This document shows, piece by piece, positions 25,675-35,305 of a stretch of DNA of 64,000 bases. The DNA comes from Lachnospiraceae bacterium (lineage in GTDB: Bacteria; Bacillota; Clostridia; Lachnospirales; Lachnospiraceae): the NCBI GenBank assembly GCA_022792335.1, contig JAAWAV010000020.1:54631-118630 (forward strand). Reading direction: 5' to 3'. Numbering within the stretch: the first letter of the stretch is position 1; each line of letters begins with the position of its first letter. The notes below the pieces were generated by a model that worked only from the letters and a program-made list of their open reading frames with translations, had not been told where the DNA came from and did not search any database. The translations under genes were made by a program, and so were the position numbers.

Positions 25675-26952
25675 ATGAGAAGATGGAAGGCTCTGATCCT
25701 GGGAGACGGGAGCAATCAGGGAAGAAAAAATATAATCTGGAATATGGTAGGAAGCCTGATGTTTGCGCTGGCCAGTATTGTACTTTTTGCAGCGGCGGCG
25801 CGGGCGACGGGAGAATACTACGGTGGGATTTTCTCCATTGCCTTTACGACGGGACAACTGCTTTTGACGATCGGTTACTATGAAGTGAGGGCTTTTCAGG
25901 TGACGGATGTGGCAGGGCAGTATTCCTTTCAGGATTATTTTTCTGCCAGGATGATAACCAGCGCCGCCATGGCGGTTTCCGGAATTGTCTATGTAGGTAT
26001 TTTGCGGCCTGGCCGTGTAAAGAGCATTGTCATCATATTGATGTGTTTTTACAAGTTGATGGACGGTGTGGCGGATGTGTTTGAGGGAGAGTTTCAGAGG
26101 CAGGGCCGGCTGGATGTGGCGGGAAAGTCTCTGGCTTTTCGCACGGCTTTTTCCGGAAGTGTCTTTATCCTTGTAGTACTTGCGACCAGAGATGTTGTGG
26201 TGGCCAGTGCCGCTGCTTTTGCGGCCGCAGTTTTCGCTTTTGCCGCGTTTGACCTGGCAGTGATTGGAGAATTTGGCCCTCTGGCCTTATCAAAGGCCTG
26301 GAAGAGTGTATTCCGTCTGCTTCGGGACTGCACTTCTTTGTTTGTGGGCGGTTTTTTATATTTATATATTTGCAACGCCGCTAAATATGCGGTCGACGCC
26401 TATATGAGCGAGGAGGCGGTTACTTATTATACTGATATTTATCTGCCGACTTCGACCATCAACCTTTTAAGTGGATTTATGTTTAAACCGCTCCTGACAA
26501 CCATGGGGACAAGTTATAAGCAAGGAGAATGGAAACGATTCCGTTCGATTGTGGGAAAGCTGCTGCTTGGAATCGCAGGGCTGACGATTGTCTGTTGTCT
26601 GGGGGCTTTCCTTTTGGGGATTCCTGTACTGTCCTTTGTATTCGGCCACGATCTTTCAAACTATAGAGTAGCTTTGGTGATTCTGATTCTGGGCGGGGGG
26701 TTCAACGCAGCGGTGATGCTGCTTTATTATGTACTGACCACCATGCGCAAGCAGATATGGATATTACTGTGTTATGGGATATCTTTTTTCCTGTCCCTGG
26801 CTACAGCGCCTTTTCTGGTGAAAACCTATGGAGTATTCGGAGGGGCTCTTTGTTATACAGGAGTTATGGCAGTGCTGGCAGGACTGTTCTTCGTCTGCTG
26901 CCTTAGTCAGTACTGGAAATCACAGCAAAGGAAGAATGGTTATGATAAATAA
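25675..26952 (+). CDS. Wzx-type polysaccharide flippase, copy 1
   Basis: 425 residues with about twelve membrane segments, of the oligosaccharide flippase (MOP) superfamily. The frame opens at 25618, but ATG 25675 with GGGGGAGA upstream aligns with the start of the paralogue at 50764 (both begin MRR). Shared landmarks are the GIFxIAxTTxQ stretch and the xYxEVRxFQVxD stretch that follows. It should move lipid-linked sugars across the membrane. It sits before a rhamnosyltransferase-like gene and a GacI/GacJ-like pair, so it may flip a lipid-linked side-chain donor (GacK-like, inference). Confidence 0.85.
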   Translation: MRRWKALILGDGSNQGRKNIIWNMVGSLMFALASIVLFAAAARATGEYYGGIFSIAFTTGQLLLTIGYYEVRAFQVTDVAGQYSFQDYFSARMITSAAMAVSGIVYVGILRPGRVKSIVIILMCFYKLMDGVADVFEGEFQRQGRLDVAGKSLAFRTAFSGSVFILVVLATRDVVVASAAAFAAAVFAFAAFDLAVIGEFGPLALSKAWKSVFRLLRDCTSLFVGGFLYLYICNAAKYAVDAYMSEEAVTYYTDIYLPTSTINLLSGFMFKPLLTTMGTSYKQGEWKRFRSIVGKLLLGIAGLTIVCCLGAFLLGIPVLSFVFGHDLSNYRVALVILILGGGFNAAVMLLYYVLTTMRKQIWILLCYGISFFLSLATAPFLVKTYGVFGGALCYTGVMAVLAGLFFVCCLSQYWKSQQRKNGYDK

Positions 26953-27928
26953 GAAACCGAAAACTTTGGATGTCCTGATTCCGGTGTATTGTCCGGACGC
27001 GAAGCTTGGGCATTTGCTTCATATGCTGAACAGACAGAAGCTGCAGCCGGAAAAGATTGTCCTGATGGTGACAAAGGAGGAGGAAGAAAAGCCCTGCGCC
27101 ATGATGGAACGCTGGATTTCGGAAAGTCAGATTCCGGTGGAGCGTCATGTGCTTTCCAAAGAGGAATTTGATCACGGAGGAACCAGGAACAGGGGAATGA
27201 GTTTCTGCGACAGCAGGTTTGTTCTGTGCATGACGCAGGATGCCATACCGGAAAACGAATGGATGACAGAGGAGCTTCTGAAGCCTTTTTCCGGAACCTT
27301 TTGCGGCGCCGAGGACGGATATCTGGGAAATACGGAGCTTTTGATTTCCTATGGCCGTCAGATACCGGCGAAGGGATGCAGGCTTATCGAACAGTATACG
27401 AGAGGTTTTAATTACCCGGAGGAGAGTAGGATTAAGACGAAGGCCGACATTCCAAAGCTTGGAATTAAGACCTTTTTTGCCTCCAATGTATGCGCCGTTT
27501 ACAAGAGAGAGTTGTTTTTGCAGGCAGGAGGATTTCCGGAAAAAACAATTTTTAATGAGGACATGATTTTTGCGGGGAGAGCCGTGAAAGCCGGCTATGG
27601 AATCGCCTATGCGGCAGACGCAAGAGTCCTCCATTCCCATAATCTGTCGGGAAGAGAACAGTTTCACCGGAATTTTGATCTGGCGGTCTCACAGGCAGAG
27701 CATCCGGAGGTGTTTGGAGGGATTCGCTCTGAAGGAGAGGGAGTTCGATTGGTAAAGGCCACGGCGCTTTATTTGATAAACGGCGGGAATGGTTATCAGC
27801 TTCCCCTGCTGTTTTGGATGAGTGTCTGTAAATATACCGGCTATCTGTTGGGAAAACGTTATCGGAGACTGCCGGCGCGACTGATAAGGGCTTGTAGTAT
27901 GAATAAACGCTATTGGAGGAACAAATGA
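26942..27928 (+). CDS. GT2 glycosyltransferase, rhamnosyltransferase-like
   Basis: ATG 26942 is chosen because AAAGGAAG lies seven bases upstream; it overlaps the flippase end by 11 bases. The 328-residue protein has an N-terminal GT-A fold starting LDVLIPVYCPDAKL and the FDHGGTRNRG motif that marks bacterial rhamnosyltransferases. QDAIPENEWM takes the DXD position, and EDMIFAGRAVKAG lies near residue 210. It ends with four-base coupling to the next gene. Together with RmlC and the DUF1972 protein elsewhere in the locus this points to rhamnose in the polymer. Confidence 0.85.
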   Translation: MINKKPKTLDVLIPVYCPDAKLGHLLHMLNRQKLQPEKIVLMVTKEEEEKPCAMMERWISESQIPVERHVLSKEEFDHGGTRNRGMSFCDSRFVLCMTQDAIPENEWMTEELLKPFSGTFCGAEDGYLGNTELLISYGRQIPAKGCRLIEQYTRGFNYPEESRIKTKADIPKLGIKTFFASNVCAVYKRELFLQAGGFPEKTIFNEDMIFAGRAVKAGYGIAYAADARVLHSHNLSGREQFHRNFDLAVSQAEHPEVFGGIRSEGEGVRLVKATALYLINGGNGYQLPLLFWMSVCKYTGYLLGKRYRRLPARLIRACSMNKRYWRNK

Positions 27929-28653
27929 TGTCCGATGTGCTGGTGATTATACCTGCCTACAATGAAGAGGAAAACATTGAGCGGGTAGTCGGGAATCTTG
28001 CAGAACATTATCCGGAATTTGACTATGTGGTGGTCAACGACGGATCAAAGGATCAGACGGCGGAAATCTGCAGGAAAAACAATTACAACCTGCTGGATCT
28101 TCCTGTGAATCTGGGACTTGCGGGAGGGTTTCAGGCGGGACTTAAATACGCTTGGAAGAATCATTATCCCTATGCCGTTCAGTTTGACGGGGACGGCCAG
28201 CACAGGCCGGAGTATATCGGAGCCATGCGGGAAAAGATGGATGAGGGCTACGACATTGTCATCGGCTCCCGGTTTGTTGCAGAGAAAAAGCCCAGGAGTA
28301 TGCGAATGCTGGGAAGTAACTTGATTGCCATGGCTATTCGCATGACCACTGGAGTGAAAATCAAGGATCCGACCTCCGGGATGCGGATGTTCAGCCGGAA
28401 AATGATCGAGGAATTTGCTCTGAGTTTAAATTATGGACCGGAGCCGGATACGGTTTCTTATCTTATCAAGCAGGGAGCAAAAGTGGCGGAGGTACAGGTG
28501 GTTATGGACGAGCGGATTGCAGGTGTCAGTTATTTAAATCCTGTAAACGCTGCGAAATACATGAGCAAGATGCTGTTTTCCATTCTGCTCATCCAGAATT
28601 TCAGAAAACGGGATAAACGTTTTAAAAGAAAAGCCGGAGGAAATGAAGGATGA
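27925..28653 (+). CDS. GT2 polyprenyl-phosphate sugar synthase-like (GacI/DPM1 type)
   Basis: 242 residues from ATG 27925 (GGAGG upstream). The sequence follows the dolichol-phosphate-mannose synthase type: VIIPAYNEEENIERVV, VVNDGSKDQT, NLGLAGGFQAGLKYA, QFDGDGQHRPEYI and KDPTSGMRMFSRKM. Such enzymes load a sugar from its nucleotide donor onto undecaprenyl phosphate at the inner membrane face. The next gene encodes a DUF2304 membrane protein. In group A Streptococcus, GacI and the small membrane protein GacJ form such a pair and make GlcNAc-phospho-undecaprenol for side chains. Which sugar is used here is not known. Confidence 0.88.
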   Translation: MMSDVLVIIPAYNEEENIERVVGNLAEHYPEFDYVVVNDGSKDQTAEICRKNNYNLLDLPVNLGLAGGFQAGLKYAWKNHYPYAVQFDGDGQHRPEYIGAMREKMDEGYDIVIGSRFVAEKKPRSMRMLGSNLIAMAIRMTTGVKIKDPTSGMRMFSRKMIEEFALSLNYGPEPDTVSYLIKQGAKVAEVQVVMDERIAGVSYLNPVNAAKYMSKMLFSILLIQNFRKRDKRFKRKAGGNEG

Positions 28654-29048
28654 CTACTGTGCTGCGTGTGGTATTGATTTTGATGTCCCTGTTGGTTGGG
28701 GTAGTGATGCTGCGGAAAATCCGCCATTCAAAAGCGCAGATTGAGGATGCGATGTTTTGGATGTTTTTTTCTCTGCTTTTGATTTTGTTCAGTGTTTTTC
28801 CGAAAGCGGCGACTTGGCTGTCAAAACTTGTGGGAACCATGTCCACGGCCAATTTTATTTTTCTGCTGATTATATTTCTTCTGTTGGTGAAGAGTTTTTC
28901 CATGTCTATGCGGATTTCTCAACTGGAGACAAGAGTCAAAGAGCTGGTACAGAGAATCGCCATGGAGGATCATGAACTGAAAAAACGGGTTTCTTTTGAG
29001 GAAAAAGAAGAGACGGATCAAAGGATTGAGAAGAGAGATGAAGAATAA
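28650..29048 (+). CDS. DUF2304 small membrane protein (GacJ-like partner)
   Basis: 132 residues with three predicted membrane segments (about 4-22, 35-52 and 66-86), then a charged coiled-coil tail (SMRISQLETRVKELVQRI). The size, topology and motif QIEDAMFWMFFSLLLI match DUF2304. It overlaps the GT2 gene by four bases (ATGA). By analogy with GacJ it should bind and stimulate the preceding synthase. The tail is rich in Lys and Glu. Confidence 0.82.
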   Translation: MTTVLRVVLILMSLLVGVVMLRKIRHSKAQIEDAMFWMFFSLLLILFSVFPKAATWLSKLVGTMSTANFIFLLIIFLLLVKSFSMSMRISQLETRVKELVQRIAMEDHELKKRVSFEEKEETDQRIEKRDEE

Positions 29049-30660
29049 AAAAGATATCCTGGAAAACTGGAAGAAAATACAGGAGAGACTGAAGGAAAAC
29101 GGGAAATGGATCGCTTTGGCGGCGGGTATCCTGCTTGTGGCAGTATTCTGGTTCATCGGCTATAAAACGGATATCCGGCTGATCCTTCATGGCTTTAGCA
29201 ACCGTACGCTGACGGCTTACTGTATTCTTACCCTTCTGTTGCTGCTTTTTGCCGCTTTGCTGGCTGCTTTTTTTATAAAGGGGAGGCAGGCAAAGCCAGA
29301 AAAGTTGTTTCTAGTCTGTGCCCTGGTTTTGGGGACTGTCTGGATGTTCCTAATGCCTCCTTTAAGTGCGCCGGATGAGATTGTTCACTATTCCACTGCC
29401 TATCAGTGGTCTAATCGGATGCTCTTGATAGAACCGGTAGACGAGGACGGTCTGATTCGGATGCGGGCCGAGGATGCCGGCGCTCCGTTCACAATCTTAA
29501 ATTCCCATACAAAAGAAAATTATCAGGTGTTTTTTGATGCTCTTTCGGAACCCTGTCAGGATTCTTCAATGGTAAGCTTTACCTATGAACCGGTGAAAAT
29601 GGGGATTTTCCCTTACTTCCCTCAGGCTGTTGGGATTACGATCGGACGGCTTCTTCATCTGGGTTGGGCCGGGACCATGCTTCTTGGCCGTCTGGGAAAT
29701 CTTCTGTTTTTTGTGTTCTGCATGTATCAGGCCATCAAGCGGGCGCCCTTTGGAAAAATGATTTTTTTTGTGGTCTCCATGTTGCCGATGACTCAGGAGC
29801 TGGTATCTTCTTTTTCCTATGATGTGGTCCCCTTTTCCCTGGCCGCCCTTTTTACGGCCATATGTTTCGAGGACGCCTATGTAAAGGCGCGAATCGGCAG
29901 ACGGGAGGTAGCCGTCCTGGCGGTGATTCTGATGGTGATGGTCCCCTGCAAGCTGGTCTACGTTCTGTTGGCCGGACTGTGTCTGCTCATACCCAAAGAA
30001 AAATTTGGATCCAATCGGTTCTATGTGGCCTCTGCGGCGGCAGTGGTTTTGCTTGCGGCGGCCTCTCTAATTATCAGCAATATGAGCACTTTAAATGAAT
30101 ATGCAGGAGGCAGTGGAAATTATATTGAGTGGGCCGATTCGCCGGGATATACCTTAGATATGCTGCTTTCCAACCCGCTTCACACAGCATTCCTTCTGTT
30201 AAATACCATCCGTACCCAGACGGGTTATTACTGGGGAACCATGATTGGCAAAAAGCTTGGCTGGCTGGATGTACCTATCAACGACTTGTATATTTTGGGA
30301 TTTTCAGCCCTGTTGTTTCTGGCTGCACTGAAAGAAGAGAAGGAGGCCCCTGCTATTTCCAGAGGGAAAAAGGCCTGGTGCCTGGTTTTATGCGCCGGGA
30401 TCTCCTTCCTGGTTTTATTATCGATGTTTCTGGGCTGGACGCCGGTGGGGCAGATTTATATCAGAGGCGTTCAGGGCAGATATTTTCTCCCGATCCTTCC
30501 GTTGTTTCTCCTAATGCTCCGGAACAGAAAGCTGACCCTTGGCGGAAGCTTTGTCACAGAAGGCGGTTTGGACAGAGGAATCGTACTGACGGCGATTCTT
30601 ATGAATGCTTTTGCGATACAAGGAGCGGTAACGGTGATGCTCTGGGGAGGAAAACCGTAG
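29038..30660 (+). CDS. DUF2142 polytopic membrane protein, putative GT-C transferase, copy 1
   Basis: 540 residues from ATG 29038; the ORF extends to 28996 but that start lies deep in the previous gene. About eleven membrane segments. It has the DUF2142 signature MPPLSAPDEIVHYSTAYQ on the first large outer loop, where acidic residues could be catalytic as in GT-C enzymes. It follows the GacI/GacJ-like pair, the position held by GacL-type transferases in Streptococcus. I infer that it transfers the lipid-linked sugar onto the polymer outside the membrane. A longer relative is at 46409. Confidence 0.78.
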   Translation: MKNKKDILENWKKIQERLKENGKWIALAAGILLVAVFWFIGYKTDIRLILHGFSNRTLTAYCILTLLLLLFAALLAAFFIKGRQAKPEKLFLVCALVLGTVWMFLMPPLSAPDEIVHYSTAYQWSNRMLLIEPVDEDGLIRMRAEDAGAPFTILNSHTKENYQVFFDALSEPCQDSSMVSFTYEPVKMGIFPYFPQAVGITIGRLLHLGWAGTMLLGRLGNLLFFVFCMYQAIKRAPFGKMIFFVVSMLPMTQELVSSFSYDVVPFSLAALFTAICFEDAYVKARIGRREVAVLAVILMVMVPCKLVYVLLAGLCLLIPKEKFGSNRFYVASAAAVVLLAAASLIISNMSTLNEYAGGSGNYIEWADSPGYTLDMLLSNPLHTAFLLLNTIRTQTGYYWGTMIGKKLGWLDVPINDLYILGFSALLFLAALKEEKEAPAISRGKKAWCLVLCAGISFLVLLSMFLGWTPVGQIYIRGVQGRYFLPILPLFLLMLRNRKLTLGGSFVTEGGLDRGIVLTAILMNAFAIQGAVTVMLWGGKP

Positions 30661-30691
30661 GAAGGCCGTGCTTTCTTTGAAAAACGTAAGG

Positions 30692-30720
30692 TTGTAACTG
30701 TTTCTTAAAGATGTTATAAT
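30692..30720 (+). promoter_or_regulatory. Internal promoter before the methyltransferase gene
   Basis: TTGTAA (30692-30697) and TATAAT (30715-30720) with a 17-base spacer. It would start a new transcript about 45 bases before the gene at 30772. Confidence 0.75.
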
Positions 30721-30771
30721 GTATGGAGTTTTGAGACTGATTTTTGTGACAATGCAGTAAGGAGTGGCTGT

Positions 30772-31695
30772 ATGAAAGAATATATCGGAAGTGTCTGCCT
30801 GGATCTGACAGATTATGAGGGGGTGGACCGGTATTCGGACGGGGCTGTGGAAGATGAACTTTTGGAGATTGTAAAGTCGGCGTCAGACGCCGGGACATTG
30901 AACAAAATCATAGAAGAGCGGAAAAGCTGGCCGCTTCTTTATCATCTCTCTCCTCTGCGATACAATATTATAGAAAGCATTCCCATCCGTCAGGGGGAAA
31001 AGGTGTTGGAGATTGGCGCGGGCTGTGGAGCCATCACAGGAATCCTGGCGGAGAAAGCAGGAAAAGTAACCTGCATTGAGCTGTCAAAAAAGCGAAGTAT
31101 GATCAATGCCTACCGTAACCAGGGAAAAAACATTGAAATCAAAGTGGGAAACTTTGAGACTGTGCATAAAAAACTTCAGGAAACCTATGATGTGATTACC
31201 TTGATAGGCGTTTTTGAGTATGCGCAAAGCTATATTGACAGTCCGGATCCTTTTGTGGATTTTCTGAAAATGATAGAAGGGCACCTGTCTGAACAGGGAC
31301 GGGTGATTTTGGCCATTGAGAATCAATACGGGTTAAAATACTGGGCAGGGTGCAGAGAAGATCATGTCAATCAGTTTTTTTCAGGCCTGGAGGGGTATCC
31401 GGGAACGGACAGAGCGAGGACATTTGGCAGAGACGGACTTTGCCGTCTGCTTAAAAAGGCGGGACTTTCAGCGGCCAAGGTTTACTATCCCTATCCGGAC
31501 TATAAATTTGCCATGAAGATTTATTCCGATGATTATCTTCCTAAAAAGGGAGAACTGATCAACAATATCCGGAATTATGACAATGACAGAATGTATTTGT
31601 TTAATGAAGAACTGGTATACGACAGTCTGATTGAGGACGGAATGTTTCCCTTTTTCTCAAATTCGTATTTGATTGTAGCAGGACGAAAGGAATAG
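30772..31695 (+). CDS. Class I SAM-dependent methyltransferase
   Basis: 307 residues. Motif I is VLEIGAGCGAITGILAEK, followed by the acidic ribose-binding ELSKK after ITCIE-like sequence and motif IV DVITLIGVFEYAQ. The N-terminal 70 residues are not recognised. It lies 8 bases before a protein with a kinase-like N-terminal domain, a coiled coil and two GT2 domains. In E. coli O9a, WbdD joins a methyltransferase, a kinase and a coiled coil to cap and measure the O-polysaccharide. The present arrangement looks like a split version of that. The acceptor is unknown, and capping is inference. Confidence 0.82.
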   Translation: MKEYIGSVCLDLTDYEGVDRYSDGAVEDELLEIVKSASDAGTLNKIIEERKSWPLLYHLSPLRYNIIESIPIRQGEKVLEIGAGCGAITGILAEKAGKVTCIELSKKRSMINAYRNQGKNIEIKVGNFETVHKKLQETYDVITLIGVFEYAQSYIDSPDPFVDFLKMIEGHLSEQGRVILAIENQYGLKYWAGCREDHVNQFFSGLEGYPGTDRARTFGRDGLCRLLKKAGLSAAKVYYPYPDYKFAMKIYSDDYLPKKGELINNIRNYDNDRMYLFNEELVYDSLIEDGMFPFFSNSYLIVAGRKE

Positions 31696-31703
31696 AACCG
31701 GAC

Positions 31704-34700
31704 ATGCCGAATGTGATATTTACCAAATATTCAAACGACAGAGAAGAAAGATTTAATATAGTCACAGAAATTGTAAAGGAAAAATCTGGGGAGCAGTGGG
31801 TGATAAAACGGCCCTTTACGGAGGCGGCAAAAAGACATGTGAGAAACATGGCGGAAAACTGCGGGATTTTGAAGCAGAACTATCAGGGTACGGCAGTGGA
31901 GATCGCGGAGACGGAGCTTTCCGGAGATTCTGTGAAGATTGCATGGGCGAAGGGAGAGGCGTTTTCTTCCTGTCTGGACAGGCTTTTGAAAGAGGGCGCT
32001 GTAAAACAGTGGAAAGAACGGATAGAAGAATATTTTAAACAGATGTTTCCACATAAAAGAAGCGGATTTGTCGGGACAAAGGAGTTTGAAGAGGTTTTTG
32101 GAGACGTCTGGATACCGACGGGGGAAGAGTCCGTGTCGGGGGTGGATGTCGATATCCTGTTTTCCAATGTTCTTTACGATGGAAACAAATGGACGATTTA
32201 TGATTATGAGTGGTTTATGGCTTTCGCGATACCGGTGAAATTTCTTATTTATCGGTGCCTGCATTATTATATCAGCACACAGACGCACCAGACGATGCCT
32301 CTCGGACAGGTCTGCGCGGAGTTTGGCATCACAAGGGAGCAGTGCGAGTGCTACAGACAGATGGAGGACCATTTTCAGAAATACATTGAAGGAAGTCATA
32401 TACCCATGTGGAGGCTTTATCAGGGGATCCACGGAGAAGTGGTGGACATGCGGACGGTGCAGGAACGATTGATAGCCAGACATCGTGCGCAGGTATTTTT
32501 TGATAAGGGGGAAGGATTTTCTGAGAAAGACTCTAGGGAACTTCTGATTGAACGGGAAGAGGACGGATATTATCGTCTTCAGTTGGAGGTTTCGCCCGAG
32601 ACGCTCAGAGTGCGTCTGGATCCCATGTCCGGCGCCTGTATCGTGACGGTAAAGCGCATGACAGACGAGACTGGAAACCGGCTGACTTACCGGGCGAACG
32701 GATATCAGATGGAGGAAAACGTCCATATTTTCTTCCATAAAGATCCTCAGATTATCATAGAGAAAACAGACTCTTCGGCAGTCATGGATATCGTCTACGC
32801 CCTGCAGACGCTGGAAGGAGAGGAAGAGACGGCGCTGTCGCAGGTGAAGCAACTCTTTTCGGGGCTTTTGCGGGAAAAGAATGAATCGATGCTGCAAATG
32901 AAAGAAAAAGAAAGAGAAGTGGAAGAGGGACGGCAGCTTCTTAAGGAGATGGAGCAGACTCTTTCCTGGAAGATTACAAAACCGCTTCGCTTGACGAAGG
33001 GAAAGCTGGCCGCATGGAAGAGGCGGCTTAAGGAGGGAGGAAATCGTCAGGAGGAGGCCGGGGAGGCAGATTCCAAGGCGATGGGATTGGAAGAAGAACG
33101 GCAAAATCCCTATGAAGCCTGGATCGAAGAGGTAGAAAAAGATTATGAAAAAATCAACATAAAGGCTCTGGACTACCAGCCGAAAATCTCCATTTTGGTT
33201 CCGGTGTACAATGTGCTTGATCGACATTTGATTCCCTGCATTGAGTCAGTGATCGGACAGGATTACCCAAATTGGGAGCTTTGTCTGGCAGACGACGCCT
33301 CCACCTGGCCAAATGTAAGAAAGACCCTGGAGAATTATGAATCTCACGACAGGATTCAGGTGGTATACAGAGAGGAAAACGGACACATTTCGGAATGTAC
33401 CAATTCGGCGTTAAAGATAGCGACAGGGGAGTTTGTCGCGCTTTTGGACTGCGACGACGTGCTGGCCCCCAATGCCCTGAGTGAAGTGGTAAAACTGTTA
33501 AATGAGGACAGGACTCTGGATTTTATCTACAGCGACGAGGATAAGATTGACGACGATGGAAAAAATCGCCATATGCCGCACTTTAAGTCAGACTGGGCAC
33601 CGGATACACTGATGTCTCATATGTATACCTGTCATTTTGGAGTTTACAGGAGAAGTCTTGCACTGGAGATTGGAGGAGAGCGGAAGGGTTACGAGGGCGC
33701 CCAGGACTATGATTTTGTGCTTCGCTTTACGGAAAAAACAGACAGAATTGCCCATATATCCAAAATATTGTATCACTGGAGAGAAAGAGAAGAATCCACG
33801 GCGGCGACCCAGGAGGCGAAGCCTTATGTGGTGGAAGCCGCGAGGAAGAGCAAAGAGGACGCCCTAAACAGGAGGGGACTGAAGGCAAACCTGGAATATA
33901 TCGATGGGATTCATCAGTTTAACGCCAACTACTTATGGGACAGCTACCCGAAAGTTAGCGTGATCATTCCGTCTAAAGACAATTACGAGATTTTGGCCAG
34001 GTGTCTGTCGACCTTCAGGGAGCTTACGGAATACGAAAACTACGAGTTTATTCTGGTTGACAACGGCAGCAGAGAGGAAAACGCCAGAAAATACGAAAAG
34101 TTGGCGGAAACTTATCACGCAAAGTATCTGTATGAAAAAAAAGAATTTAATTTCTCCCATATGTGCAATCTGGGGGCGAGGAATGCCGAAGGCGAATATC
34201 TCTTATTCCTGAACGACGATATCGAAGTCATCGAGTCCGGCTGGCTGTTGCGTATGGTCGGACAGGCGATGGTCGGACATACGGGGGCAGTGGGAGCAAA
34301 GCTGTTATATCCGGACGGAAAAACCATACAACATGATGGAGTGATCCTCATCAAATCCGGTCCAGTACATGTCCTTACCGGCTGCAGTGATGAAACCATT
34401 CATTATTTTGGAAGAAATGTACTTAATTACAATCAGTTGGCAGTGACTGGGGCCTGTCTTTTAGTAGAACGGAAGAAGTTTGAAGAGGTACGGGGGTTTG
34501 ACGAGGATCTGGCAGTGACCTATAACGATGTGGATCTTTGTCTGAAGCTCGTAGAGCAGGGATATTATAACCTTGTACGAAACGATGCGAGACTTCTTCA
34601 CCACGAATCGATCAGCAGGGGAAACGATGTGCTCAGTGAAAAAAAGATGGAGCGGCTGGAGAGAGAGCGGGAGCGGCTGTACGCCAGACATCCCAGGTTC

Positions 34701-35162
34701 CGGGATTCCGATCCATTCTATAATTGTAATCTGACCCAGAGCGGGGTGGATTTCAGTTATATTTTTGAGACTTACCAGGATGTGTACAGCAAACTGGAAG
34801 TGACGGATGTCGAAATCGGGGACTCGGAGAATGTGATGTACGCCATCGATGAGATCAGCGGGTACGGAGTGGAGGACAATCTGTGTATCCGAGGCTGGGC
34901 CCTGGTAGTGGGAGAAACCTCCCCGCAAAACCATCCGATTGCGATTTTGCTGGAGAACGAGACCGGGACCAAATGGGAGTGCACGGCTTCCAGAAGAGAG
35001 AGGAAAGATGTGGACGAGGCCCTTCAGGGGAACGGTAGATACGGGTTTTCCGGGTTCTACTGCAAGATAAGGGGAATGGAACTGCCTTTCGGAAGCTATA
35101 CCATCGGGATAAAAATGGATGGGAAAGGAACCATGACAGATCGGAAAGTGGAGCACTGGTAA
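31704..35162 (+). CDS. Kinase-like / coiled-coil / double GT2 glycosyltransferase
   Basis: 1152 residues. Residues 1-200 resemble a kinase of the aminoglycoside-phosphotransferase type: Lys35 in WVIKRP, a catalytic-loop-like D150-x4-N155 (DILFSNVL) and a metal-site-like DYEW (167-170). A Glu/Lys-rich coiled coil lies at about 395-430. Two GT2 domains start near 493 (KISILVPVYNVLD, with DCDD and SDEDKID) and 749 (KVSVIIPSKDNYE, with NDDIE). The C-terminal 110 residues form a beta-rich domain (LCIRGWALVVGE) also seen at the N-terminus of the protein at 55203. The GT2 calls are firm; the kinase is inferred from motifs. It probably extends or caps the polymer. Confidence 0.85.
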   Translation: MPNVIFTKYSNDREERFNIVTEIVKEKSGEQWVIKRPFTEAAKRHVRNMAENCGILKQNYQGTAVEIAETELSGDSVKIAWAKGEAFSSCLDRLLKEGAVKQWKERIEEYFKQMFPHKRSGFVGTKEFEEVFGDVWIPTGEESVSGVDVDILFSNVLYDGNKWTIYDYEWFMAFAIPVKFLIYRCLHYYISTQTHQTMPLGQVCAEFGITREQCECYRQMEDHFQKYIEGSHIPMWRLYQGIHGEVVDMRTVQERLIARHRAQVFFDKGEGFSEKDSRELLIEREEDGYYRLQLEVSPETLRVRLDPMSGACIVTVKRMTDETGNRLTYRANGYQMEENVHIFFHKDPQIIIEKTDSSAVMDIVYALQTLEGEEETALSQVKQLFSGLLREKNESMLQMKEKEREVEEGRQLLKEMEQTLSWKITKPLRLTKGKLAAWKRRLKEGGNRQEEAGEADSKAMGLEEERQNPYEAWIEEVEKDYEKINIKALDYQPKISILVPVYNVLDRHLIPCIESVIGQDYPNWELCLADDASTWPNVRKTLENYESHDRIQVVYREENGHISECTNSALKIATGEFVALLDCDDVLAPNALSEVVKLLNEDRTLDFIYSDEDKIDDDGKNRHMPHFKSDWAPDTLMSHMYTCHFGVYRRSLALEIGGERKGYEGAQDYDFVLRFTEKTDRIAHISKILYHWREREESTAATQEAKPYVVEAARKSKEDALNRRGLKANLEYIDGIHQFNANYLWDSYPKVSVIIPSKDNYEILARCLSTFRELTEYENYEFILVDNGSREENARKYEKLAETYHAKYLYEKKEFNFSHMCNLGARNAEGEYLLFLNDDIEVIESGWLLRMVGQAMVGHTGAVGAKLLYPDGKTIQHDGVILIKSGPVHVLTGCSDETIHYFGRNVLNYNQLAVTGACLLVERKKFEEVRGFDEDLAVTYNDVDLCLKLVEQGYYNLVRNDARLLHHESISRGNDVLSEKKMERLERERERLYARHPRFRDSDPFYNCNLTQSGVDFSYIFETYQDVYSKLEVTDVEIGDSENVMYAIDEISGYGVEDNLCIRGWALVVGETSPQNHPIAILLENETGTKWECTASRRERKDVDEALQGNGRYGFSGFYCKIRGMELPFGSYTIGIKMDGKGTMTDRKVEHW

Positions 35163-35232
35163 AAAAGAAGTCTCGTTTTTATGAAGAAAATCTTAAAAAA
35201 GGGGAAGTCTGCCTGGAAAAATCTTGCAAACG

Positions 35233-35262
35233 TGGACAGAACTTTGTACTTTGTGCTATACT
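35233..35262 (+). promoter_or_regulatory. Promoter before rfbC-wzm-wzt
   Basis: TGGACA (35233-35238) and TATACT (35257-35262) are separated by 18 bases, about 45 bases before the rfbC start. It would give the exporter genes their own transcript. Confidence 0.6.
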
Positions 35263-35305
35263 GGGCGTAAGAATGTGCCAGAATATTCAAGAGAGGGAAC
35301 GGAAA

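Noticed and set aside
31731..33227. Minus-strand open frame of 498 codons
   Set aside because: It is antisense to the kinase-like/GT2 gene, basic and low in recognisable motifs, with no promoter or ribosome site.
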